Below, piece after piece: positions 1 through 6,541 of a stretch of DNA of 6,541 nt. A program made the position numbers and the translations under genes. This DNA comes from an uncultured Chitinophagaceae bacterium (GTDB lineage Bacteria > Bacteroidota > Bacteroidia > Chitinophagales > Chitinophagaceae). The stretch covers positions 1 through 6,541 of the forward strand of contig CAMPGG010000199.1 of assembly GCA_946885335.1 (NCBI GenBank), read 5' to 3'. Position 1 is the stretch's first letter, and the number at the start of each line of letters is the position of its first letter. The notes beneath the pieces were generated by a model. That model saw only the letters and a program-made list of their open reading frames with translations. It was not told the origin of the DNA and searched no databases.

Positions 1-59
1 AACAATCACTTAAATTAAAATTGCTTAAAGCTTTGTTGTAAATAGCGTTCGAATTTGTG

Positions 60-90
60 TTAAGGCCCTGATTATCTATTTTTACATTTC
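60..90 (+). promoter_or_regulatory. weak candidate promoter for tamB
   Basis: TACATTTC at 83-90 matches five of the six fixed positions of the Bacteroidota -7 box TAnnTTTG. At the 19-base spacing the -33 position holds only TTAA (60-63), a poor match to TTTG. The box lies 14 bases before the proposed CTG105 start, similar to the 17 bases seen in front of ribBA. In AT-rich DNA such a match can arise by chance, so this is tentative. Confidence 0.22.
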
Positions 91-104
91 ATAATACGTT
101 TCCA

Positions 105-3100
105 CTGAAAAAATTTCTGAATATACTGGCCCGCGTTGTTTTAGTCCTGTTACTCTTAATAATAGCGATGGGTATATTCATTCAAACACCCACGGGGCAA
201 AACTGGATTGTAAAACAGGTAACCAATAAACTCTCCAAAGACCTTAAAACCCAGATCAGCATTAAACAAGTAGGTTTTAGTTTTTTTGATAAAATGAATT
301 TGCAGGGTGTTATGATCCGTGATCAGCAGGAAGATACGTTATTGTATGCCGGGCGGGTCAGGGTGAATATTACCGATTGGTTCTTTTTAAAAAATAAGAT
401 TGAACTTAAATACCTGGGGCTGGAAAATGCCATCGTAAAACTTCAACGGACTGATTCGGTTTGGAACTATCGCTTCATCCTGGATTATTTTATACCAGCA
501 TCGACCGGGCAAAAAAAAGAATCAGGTATAGATTTCAACCTGAAAAATGTTGACCTGAAAAATGTTGTCTTTGTTCAAAAAGATATCTGGAATGGGAAAA
601 ATATGATGTTCAGTGTTGGCATCATGCGGCTGGATACAAAAGAAGGAGATTTTGCCAAACGCATAGTGCAGGTAAACAGTCTTTACCTGAAAGATCCCAT
701 TGTGGCATTATTTAATTACCCCAAAAAAAATCCTACGCCCAAGGCAATCATTGATGAAACGGATCCCTTGCCGGTAAATATCGATTCTCTTTTACAATGG
801 AACCCCGAAGGTTGGGTCATCAATGTAGATAGAATGAATATCGAGAATGGGCATTTCAAAAATGATAATGGCCATACCGAGCCCCTGGCGCATTTTGATG
901 CCAGGCATGTATCAATTAGTAAAATCAATGGCACCATCAACTCGCTAAACTGGCGAAATGATACCATTTCTGCTTTGGTAAAAATAAATGCTGAAGAGCG
1001 CAGCGGTTTAAAGATCACCAATTTCGAATCCAGGGTAAATGTGCATCCGAAAGCCATGGAATTTAATGAGCTGTTGTTGCAAACCAATAATAGTGTAATT
1101 AAAGATCACCTCGTTTTGCGTTTCAATGATTTTGCGGATATGAATAATTTTATCCGCAATGTAAAAATGGAAGCCCGTTTACGCGGTGCTGAATTGGATA
1201 GTGATGATATTGCTTTTTTTGCGCCAAACATTAAAAGTTGGAATCGAAAAATTAAAATATCAGGTGATGCAAGAGGCACTGTTAACGACCTCAAGTTAGA
1301 GGACCTGGTAGTACAGGCTGGCGGCAGTACATATTTTGAAGGCAATGCAAGTTTGTTTGGCCTTCCGGATGTTGACCTCACATTCATTGATTTGAATGCA
1401 AAAGAATTCAGGACCACTTATGCAGATGCACTTACCTATGTTCCTGCATTAAGAAAGGTCAATCAGCCTGCCATTCACAAATTAAAATTTGTCCGATTCA
1501 ATGGAAGCTTTACCGGGTTCGTTCGCGACTTTGTAACCTTTGGAACTATTGAGACAGCATTAGGAACTATCACCAGTGATATCAATATGAAATTACCCAA
1601 AGGCGGCATCCCGGTTTATTCTGGAAATATTGCCACCTCAAATTTTCAACTGGGATCATTTTTACAAAATAATACATTAGGTAATATCGGTTTTGAAGGC
1701 GATGTAAGAGGCCGTGGCTTTAATTGGAGTTCTTTGATGGTTGATTTGGATGGAAAAATAAATCACCTTGAATTTAATGATTACCGTTACCGCAACATTA
1801 CAACCAACGGAACATTGAATAAACAACTGTTTGATGGTTTTTTCCAGATCAACGATTCCAATGCAGTAATGACCCTGAACGGAATCGTGGATCTGAATGG
1901 AGCAACTCCCAAATTCAATTTTGTGGCCGATGTGGAAAAATTAAACCTGTTGCCCCTTAAACTGACAAAAGATAATTTATCATTCAATGGACAATTCAAC
2001 CTGAATTTTACAGGTAGTAATATCGATAACTTTTCCGGTGTGGCACGAATAAGTGAAGGTTCTTTATTAAAAGATGGCAATCGCCTTTCTTTTGATTCCC
2101 TGTACCTGGCTTCTTCTTATGATGGCGGCGTTAAAACATTAAGAGCCATCTCCAATGAATTTGATGCTACGGTAACAGGAGAATTTAATTTGCAGGATTT
2201 ACCCCAAACCGTCACCCTGTTTTTAAATAAATATTATCCCGCTTACATCCGGCAACCGGCAAAAATTCCTGCCCGCCAATCATTTAGTTTTGATATTAAA
2301 ACCAATTTGGTAGATGAATATATTCAACTGATCGACAAAAATTTGTCGGGTTTTAATTTTAGTCATATCCGCGGTTCGTTGAACACCACCAACAGCCAGC
2401 TTTCATTGCAGGCAGATGTTCCAAGGTTTGCATACCAGAAATATGTTTTTAATAATGCCCGGATCACAGCAACCGGCGACCTGGAAAAATTAACGCTTAA
2501 TGGTGATTTAGATAATGTGATTATTGCAGATAGCCTGAACCTGCCACAAACCCATTTTGAAGTAGTGGCTCAAAATGACATCAGCAATATTATTTTAACA
2601 ACCAGTGCCAACCAGGGTATTGATGATGCAAGGATCGCGGCACAGGTGCAAACTTTTAGTGATGGTGTAAAGATCAATTTTCAACCAACCACCTTTGTAC
2701 TAAATGGAAAAACCTGGACCATCCACGAAAATGGTGAATTAGTTTTTCGTACCAGTAGCGTGGCAACCGGTGAATTATTATTAACCGAAAGTAACCAGGA
2801 GATCAGGATCAATACAGTTCCTTCTGATATCGGTGATTGGAATGACCTGCAGGTAAGAATCAGCAAATTAAACCTTGGTGATATTTCTCCATTCCTCATT
2901 AAGAAGAACCGGGTAGAAGGTCTTGTTTCAGGTAATATTTTTATAGAAGATCCAACAGGAAGAATGAATATCACGGCAGATGTTTTGACTGACCAGTTAA
3001 GAATGGATGATGATTCTATCGGCCAGGTACAGGCGAATATTACTTATAACAACACAACCGGTGAATTAAGAGGAAAAGGTTTTAACCTGGATCCGGAACA

Positions 3101-4928
3101 TAAGATCAATTTTGACCTGGAACTTTATTTTAAGGATAGCCTGAGATTTAAAGACAACCGGATAACGGCCAAATTGCAATCCTTTCACCTGAGCATCCTG
3201 GAAAGATTTTTAGGCGATCTTTTTTCGGACATACAGGGATTTGTTACCGGCGACCTGGATATAACCGGCCCATTCAATGAACTAACGTTTACGGGTAAGG
3301 GCAGATTAAAGGATGCCGGCCTGAAGGTTAATTTTACCCAGGTTTATTATAAAATACCCGATGCAGATATTGAATTGAAACCAACAGAATTGAATTTGGG
3401 CAAACTAAAATTGGTTGACCAGTTTGGCCGGACGGCAACTTTAACCGGCACCATCCAACACAATTCATGGCGGAATATGTTCTTTGACATTACGGCAAGG
3501 GTTGACGGACAACCGATGGAACTGTTGAATACAACGGTGAAAGACAATGAAGTGTTTTTTGGCAGGGCAAAAGGAACCGGTTCATTTGCATTGATCGGTC
3601 CGCAATCGGACATGTTTATGAAGATTGATGCAACTGCTTCAACGCAGGATAGTTCATATATAACCATCAGGAGCACAGAAACACGGGAAAGTGGTACAGC
3701 AGATTTCCTGGTTGAAAGAAAATACGGACGGGAAATGACTGAGGAAGATGTAAAAACAAATCTTTCCAAGATCACTTATGATGTAGATGTTTCAGCAGAT
3801 AATCATTTGAATGTAAAATTCATTCTGGATGATTTAACGGGTGATGAGATCAATGGCCGTGGAGAAGGTAACCTGAACATCCGTGCCGGCACCTTTGAAC
3901 CATTGACCATGCGGGGAAGATTTGATATTGAACAGGGTGATTACACATTTACTTTTCAATCGTTTTTCAAAAAACCATTTACACTCAGACCTGGTTCTGG
4001 CAATTATATCAGCTGGAGTGGTGATCCATTAGCCGCCACGGTAAAATTAACAGCACAGTACACCGCAGAAGATGTAAGTTTTGCACCACTGGCCATGTCA
4101 TTAGGGTTGAATACAAATTTATCAAGGGCAAGGGGTGATGTATTTGTAGTTGCCACTTTAACTGAAGACCTGTTTAGACCGGTTATTGATTTCCGGCTGG
4201 AATTTCCACCAAATAGTGTGGCCATTACCGATCCTTCATTATCATTTAGCATACAACAGATCGTCAAAAACCAAAATGAACTTTATAAACAAGCATCCTA
4301 TTTGATTGTGTTCAACAGCTTCGCTAATGTAGAAAGCATTCAAAACACAGGTGGAGGTTCTTTTGGAACGGCGTTGAATGAATTTGCTTACAGCACACTT
4401 TCAGGAATATTCTTTAACGAGATCAACAAGCAGTTGAATTCAATTCTGACCAAGATCTTTAAAAATGATGAAAATCTAACGTTTACCCTTAGTGGCTCTT
4501 TGTATAACCGTAATTTGCTCGACCGCAACCAGAATAACACATTTGATATAAACCAGGGAAATTTCAATTTCACCGTGGGCCGTTCATTCTTTAATGACCG
4601 GTTTATATTAACCTTTGGGTCTGGCTTTGATGTTCCATTGCAAAACAGTGCCCAATATAATTTTCAATTTTTACCGGATATAACTGCCGAATGGCTGATC
4701 AATCAATCAGGCACCGTAAGAGCCACATTCTTTTACAGGGAAAACCTGGATTACCTTACAACCAGCGTAGGCAGCCGGACAACCAAACGTGCCGGAGCCA
4801 GCATCGCTTATCGCAAAGAGTTTGATTCATTGGATCAATTGCTGAAACGCAAAAACCAGGAAGCCCAAAGAGCCAGGTTACAAAATGCACCTCCGCCTCC
4901 TGTTTCCGGGATTGAAGGAAATGAATAA
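105..4928 (+). CDS. tamB: TamB-like translocation/assembly module protein, inner-membrane anchored, periplasmic (probable CTG start)
   Basis: Large envelope protein of the TamB/DUF490 family. Family members are anchored in the inner membrane, span the periplasm as a long beta-rich groove, and work with an Omp85-type partner (TamA, or TamL in Bacteroidota) in outer-membrane protein assembly and lipid transport. Counting from ATG168 (1586 aa), residues 39-62 form the N-terminal block typical of Bacteroidota members (FFDKMNLQG then RDQQEDTLLYAG). The long middle alternates short beta-strand segments with no catalytic motif. The C-terminal TamB domain covers roughly 1130-1540, with the DYTFTFQS block at 1258 and SWSGDP at 1282-1287. 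The tail is basic and ends in a four-proline run at 1575-1578. I see no cysteine in the whole protein, which suits the periplasm. ATG168 would cut into the anchor helix: the frame is open back to 72 and reads LKKFLNILARVV then a Leu/Ile-rich stretch, so I place the start at CTG105 (1607 aa). Family certain; start inferred. No TamA/TamL gene is in the window. Confidence 0.93.
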   Translation: MKKFLNILARVVLVLLLLIIAMGIFIQTPTGQNWIVKQVTNKLSKDLKTQISIKQVGFSFFDKMNLQGVMIRDQQEDTLLYAGRVRVNITDWFFLKNKIELKYLGLENAIVKLQRTDSVWNYRFILDYFIPASTGQKKESGIDFNLKNVDLKNVVFVQKDIWNGKNMMFSVGIMRLDTKEGDFAKRIVQVNSLYLKDPIVALFNYPKKNPTPKAIIDETDPLPVNIDSLLQWNPEGWVINVDRMNIENGHFKNDNGHTEPLAHFDARHVSISKINGTINSLNWRNDTISALVKINAEERSGLKITNFESRVNVHPKAMEFNELLLQTNNSVIKDHLVLRFNDFADMNNFIRNVKMEARLRGAELDSDDIAFFAPNIKSWNRKIKISGDARGTVNDLKLEDLVVQAGGSTYFEGNASLFGLPDVDLTFIDLNAKEFRTTYADALTYVPALRKVNQPAIHKLKFVRFNGSFTGFVRDFVTFGTIETALGTITSDINMKLPKGGIPVYSGNIATSNFQLGSFLQNNTLGNIGFEGDVRGRGFNWSSLMVDLDGKINHLEFNDYRYRNITTNGTLNKQLFDGFFQINDSNAVMTLNGIVDLNGATPKFNFVADVEKLNLLPLKLTKDNLSFNGQFNLNFTGSNIDNFSGVARISEGSLLKDGNRLSFDSLYLASSYDGGVKTLRAISNEFDATVTGEFNLQDLPQTVTLFLNKYYPAYIRQPAKIPARQSFSFDIKTNLVDEYIQLIDKNLSGFNFSHIRGSLNTTNSQLSLQADVPRFAYQKYVFNNARITATGDLEKLTLNGDLDNVIIADSLNLPQTHFEVVAQNDISNIILTTSANQGIDDARIAAQVQTFSDGVKINFQPTTFVLNGKTWTIHENGELVFRTSSVATGELLLTESNQEIRINTVPSDIGDWNDLQVRISKLNLGDISPFLIKKNRVEGLVSGNIFIEDPTGRMNITADVLTDQLRMDDDSIGQVQANITYNNTTGELRGKGFNLDPEHKINFDLELYFKDSLRFKDNRITAKLQSFHLSILERFLGDLFSDIQGFVTGDLDITGPFNELTFTGKGRLKDAGLKVNFTQVYYKIPDADIELKPTELNLGKLKLVDQFGRTATLTGTIQHNSWRNMFFDITARVDGQPMELLNTTVKDNEVFFGRAKGTGSFALIGPQSDMFMKIDATASTQDSSYITIRSTETRESGTADFLVERKYGREMTEEDVKTNLSKITYDVDVSADNHLNVKFILDDLTGDEINGRGEGNLNIRAGTFEPLTMRGRFDIEQGDYTFTFQSFFKKPFTLRPGSGNYISWSGDPLAATVKLTAQYTAEDVSFAPLAMSLGLNTNLSRARGDVFVVATLTEDLFRPVIDFRLEFPPNSVAITDPSLSFSIQQIVKNQNELYKQASYLIVFNSFANVESIQNTGGGSFGTALNEFAYSTLSGIFFNEINKQLNSILTKIFKNDENLTFTLSGSLYNRNLLDRNQNNTFDINQGNFNFTVGRSFFNDRFILTFGSGFDVPLQNSAQYNFQFLPDITAEWLINQSGTVRATFFYRENLDYLTTSVGSRTTKRAGASIAYRKEFDSLDQLLKRKNQEAQRARLQNAPPPPVSGIEGNE

Positions 4929-4954
4929 ATAAATTCTTAGACTGCGTGAATTAA

Positions 4955-6151
4955 TTACATGAACTCGTGACCCATTTTATCACGTTTGGTCTGCATGTAT
5001 TTTTCATTGTGAGGGTTCGAGTCAACATGCAAAGGAATATTTTCAACGATCTCCAGGCCATAACCAATCAATCCTACCCTTTTTTTCGGGTTATTACTGA
5101 TCATTCTCAATTTAGTAATTCCAATATGTCGCAGCATTTGGGCGCCAACCCCATAATCTCTTTGGTCCATTTGAAAACCCAGGTGCAGGTTTGCTTCAAC
5201 GGTATCCATTCCTTCTTCCTGCAAACGATAAGCTTTTAATTTATTCAGTAAGCCGATGCCCCGGCCTTCCTGGTTCATATATAAAATAGCTCCTTTGCCT
5301 TCGGTTTCAACCATCTGCATGGCTTTATGTAATTGTTCGCCACAATCGCATCTTAATGAGCCAAGTATATCACCGGTAAAACATGAACTATGCACCCTGA
5401 CAAGGACCGGTTCATCCTTTTCCCATTCCCCTTTTATTAAAGCAAGATGTTCGTTCGATGTATTTTTTTCCTGGAAAGCTATCAATTTAAAGTCGCCGTA
5501 TTGCGTAGGCATATCAACCCGTACAATTTCTTCGATCAGCGAATCCCGCTTCATGCGATACTCAATCAGGTCTTTTATGGTGATGAGCTTGAAGTTGAAT
5601 TTTTCAGCCACTTTCACCAGTTCAGGTAAACGGGCCATGCTTCCATCATCATTCATAATTTCCACCAGTACTCCCGCAGGTTCCATACCCGCCAGGCGGG
5701 CAAGATCAGTTGTTGCTTCTGTGTGGCCGGTCCGGCGCAGTACGCCACCCTTTTTTGAACGCAATGGGAAAATATGTCCCGGTCTGCCCAGGTCTTCCGG
5801 TTTGGTTTGCGGATCTATCAGTGCCTGTATCGTTTTTGCCCGGTCATGTGCGGAGATACCCGTTGTACAGCCATGTCCCAATAAATCAACCGAAACAGTG
5901 AATGCCGTTTCATGAAGCGCCGTATTATTATTTACCATCACCTCCAGACCTAACTCATTACAACGATCTTCTAAAAGTGGCGCACAGATCAGTCCACGAC
6001 CATGTTTGCTCATAAAATTGATCACTTCCGGGGTAACATTGCGGGCAGCGGTAATAAAATCACCTTCATTTTCGCGGTCTTCATCATCCACCACAATAAC
6101 CAGTTTACCCGCTTTAATATCTTCAATAGCACTTTCTATCGTATCGAACAT
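4955..6151 (-). CDS. ribBA: bifunctional 3,4-dihydroxy-2-butanone-4-phosphate synthase / GTP cyclohydrolase II
   Basis: Cytosolic two-domain enzyme that starts both branches of riboflavin synthesis. The RibB half turns ribulose 5-phosphate into 3,4-dihydroxy-2-butanone 4-phosphate and formate; the RibA half opens GTP to the diaminopyrimidine precursor. It has 398 aa, the usual length for RibBA. RibB domain, about 1-200: acidic loop [11 protein letters not shown] at 22-32, with E27 matching the metal-binding Glu of E. coli Rib[10 protein letters not shown] at 96-104; RPGHIFPL at 123-130; TGHTEAT at 141-147 with metal ligand H143; E164. RibA domain, about 205-398: zinc cysteines C257, C268 and C270 in HSSCFTGD...[20 protein letters not shown] at 293-304; D329 and R331 in [18 protein letters not shown] at 352-357. 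Both halves therefore look active. The start at 6151 gives the standard RibB N-terminus. No other rib gene adjoins it; it converges on tamB (26-base gap) and diverges from the receptor gene. No Shine-Dalgarno sequence is visible. Confidence 0.97.
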   Translation of the reverse strand: MFDTIESAIEDIKAGKLVIVVDDEDRENEGDFITAARNVTPEVINFMSKHGRGLICAPLLEDRCNELGLEVMVNNNTALHETAFTVSVDLLGHGCTTGISAHDRAKTIQALIDPQTKPEDLGRPGHIFPLRSKKGGVLRRTGHTEATTDLARLAGMEPAGVLVEIMNDDGSMARLPELVKVAEKFNFKLITIKDLIEYRMKRDSLIEEIVRVDMPTQYGDFKLIAFQEKNTSNEHLALIKGEWEKDEPVLVRVHSSCFTGDILGSLRCDCGEQLHKAMQMVETEGKGAILYMNQEGRGIGLLNKLKAYRLQEEGMDTVEANLHLGFQMDQRDYGVGAQMLRHIGITKLRMISNNPKKRVGLIGYGLEIVENIPLHVDSNPHNEKYMQTKRDKMGHEFM

Positions 6152-6168
6152 GTGAGCTGAAATTTTTG

Positions 6169-6199
6169 CAAAGGTAAAGCAAAACCGCTGCTGTATAAA
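6169..6199 (-). promoter_or_regulatory. probable ribBA promoter (Bacteroidota -33/-7 type)
   Basis: Read on the - strand, TTTA (6199-6196) is followed after exactly 19 bases by TACCTTTG (6176-6169). This is a full match to the -7 box TAnnTTTG and a three-of-four match to the -33 box TTTG, at the spacing known for the Bacteroidota primary sigma factor. Only 17 bases separate the -7 box from the ribBA ATG, so the leader would be about 10-15 nt. That leaves no room for an FMN riboswitch between this promoter and the gene. Confidence 0.65.
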
Positions 6200-6296
6200 T
6201 CATTCATATTAAAAGCTTCTGCAAGGCAGCTAACGGGGTATTGAACTTGTCTTCTATCAATTCTTCCATAGGGTAACAAATTGTTAATATTTCACT

Positions 6297-6327
6297 GTTC
6301 AATATCAGTTTTAATTGTATTTCTTTG
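6297..6327 (+). promoter_or_regulatory. candidate promoter for the TonB-dependent receptor gene
   Basis: TTTCTTTG at 6320-6327 matches TAnnTTTG at all fixed positions but the second, and is followed by CAGCC and an A-rich leader (AAAAAAA at 6335-6341) ending at the ATG at 6351. At the 19-base spacing the -33 site is GTTC (6297-6300), only a half match. Position, 23 bases before the start codon, is right for a promoter, but the sequence match is moderate. Confidence 0.35.
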
Positions 6328-6350
6328 CAGCCGTAAAAAAACAACTACAT

Positions 6351-6541
6351 ATGTTTAAGAGATTATTAACATTAATTGGATTTGCATTATTTAGCGTCCA
6401 GTTAATGGCGCAGGTTACTACCAGTAGCATGAGTGGAACTGTAAAGTCATCCACTGATGAACCATTGGTAGGTGCAACAGTTACAGCAACCCATTTACCT
6501 ACAGGAACTGTTTATCGTACAGTTACCCGTACCGGCGGCCG
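6351..6541 (+). CDS. Oar-type TonB-dependent outer-membrane receptor, N-terminal fragment (runs off the window)
   Basis: Only the first 63 codons and two bases are present. The protein opens with a Sec signal peptide: MFKRLL basic end, hydrophobic core to about residue 17, and a likely signal peptidase I cut after LMA (residue 20), leaving a mature start at QVTTSS. From about residue 27 comes the start of a carboxypeptidase-regulatory-like (CarboxypepD_reg / CNA-B-like) beta-sandwich: SGTVKSSTDEPLVGATVTATH, then PTGTVYRTVTRTGG. This N-terminal order is typical of Oar-like TonB-dependent receptors in Bacteroidota, which continue with a plug and a 22-strand barrel and usually total about 1000 aa or more. 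The plug, barrel and any TonB-box region lie outside the window, so the substrate cannot be guessed. The start is firm because the ATG sits right at the signal peptide. The gene diverges from ribBA with a 199-base spacer. Confidence 0.85.
   Translation, partial: MFKRLLTLIGFALFSVQLMAQVTTSSMSGTVKSSTDEPLVGATVTATHLPTGTVYRTVTRTGG

Noticed and set aside
3..41. Possible 3' end of an upstream + strand gene (open frame ending at TAA 39-41)
   Set aside because: Only 12 codons (Q-S-L-K-L-K-L-L-K-A-L-L) of low-complexity AT-rich sequence are visible; nothing ties them to a protein family. The neighbouring gene, which in many Bacteroidota is tsaD on the opposite strand, would lie outside the window.
716..4573. 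Several - strand open frames of 61-142 codons inside tamB
   Set aside because: All are antisense shadows of the continuous tamB frame, with no family-like sequence and no credible start context.
4932..4952. Hairpin AATTC / GAATT in the convergent gap as a terminator
   Set aside because: The stem is only five mostly A-T pairs around an 11-base loop and has no following T run on either strand, so it is too weak to call a terminator.
5256..5915. A 219-codon + strand open frame lying inside ribBA
   Set aside because: It is fully antisense to a strongly conserved enzyme with intact motifs; its translation resembles no family I know and looks like the mirror of ribBA codon use. The same holds for the shorter + strand frames at 4967-5239, 5447-5629 and 5710-5901.
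6213..6232. Small inverted repeat CTGC-AAG-GCAG in the ribBA upstream spacer
   Set aside because: A four-base stem with mismatches outside it is expected by chance, and it does not sit at a position that suggests an operator.
6152..6350. FMN riboswitch upstream of ribBA
   Set aside because: I could not recognise the conserved RFN-element blocks on the - strand, and the likely promoter lies downstream of where such an element would have to be.

Overview
This window looks like a piece of a Bacteroidota chromosome, most likely from the Chitinophagaceae or a close relative. Three things point there: a very long TamB-like protein of the Bacteroidota type, a fused RibBA enzyme, and the start of an Oar-type TonB-dependent outer-membrane receptor. 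In addition, a promoter of the TAnnTTTG class lies in front of ribBA, and none of the genes has a clear Shine-Dalgarno sequence. The placement is by recognition of protein families, not by a search.

Layout. Positions 1-104 are AT-rich and hold no gene I can support. From about 105 to 4928 on the + strand runs a giant tamB-like gene (about 1607 codons) for an inner-membrane-anchored periplasmic protein. After a 26-base convergent gap, ribBA lies on the - strand (6151 down to 4955) and encodes the two enzymes that open riboflavin synthesis. A 199-base divergent spacer (6152-6350) separates ribBA from the first 63 codons of a TonB-dependent receptor on the + strand, which runs off the right edge.

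The genes do not form an operon: the order is + / - / +, so each has its own transcription. Two of the three (TamB and the receptor) concern the cell envelope. TamB-type proteins help assemble outer-membrane proteins and carry lipids across the periplasm, and the receptor is the sort of outer-membrane barrel that such machinery serves. That link is functional background, not evidence of co-regulation. RibBA is a housekeeping biosynthetic enzyme with all recognisable catalytic residues.

The most notable point is the 5' end of tamB. The first ATG (168) falls at the end of the hydrophobic anchor helix, and the open frame upstream contains no ATG, GTG or TTG. The family-like N-terminus appears to begin at a CTG codon at 105. 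I see no undescribed system, mobile element, CRISPR array, tRNA or rRNA here; this is mostly an ordinary core-genome region.
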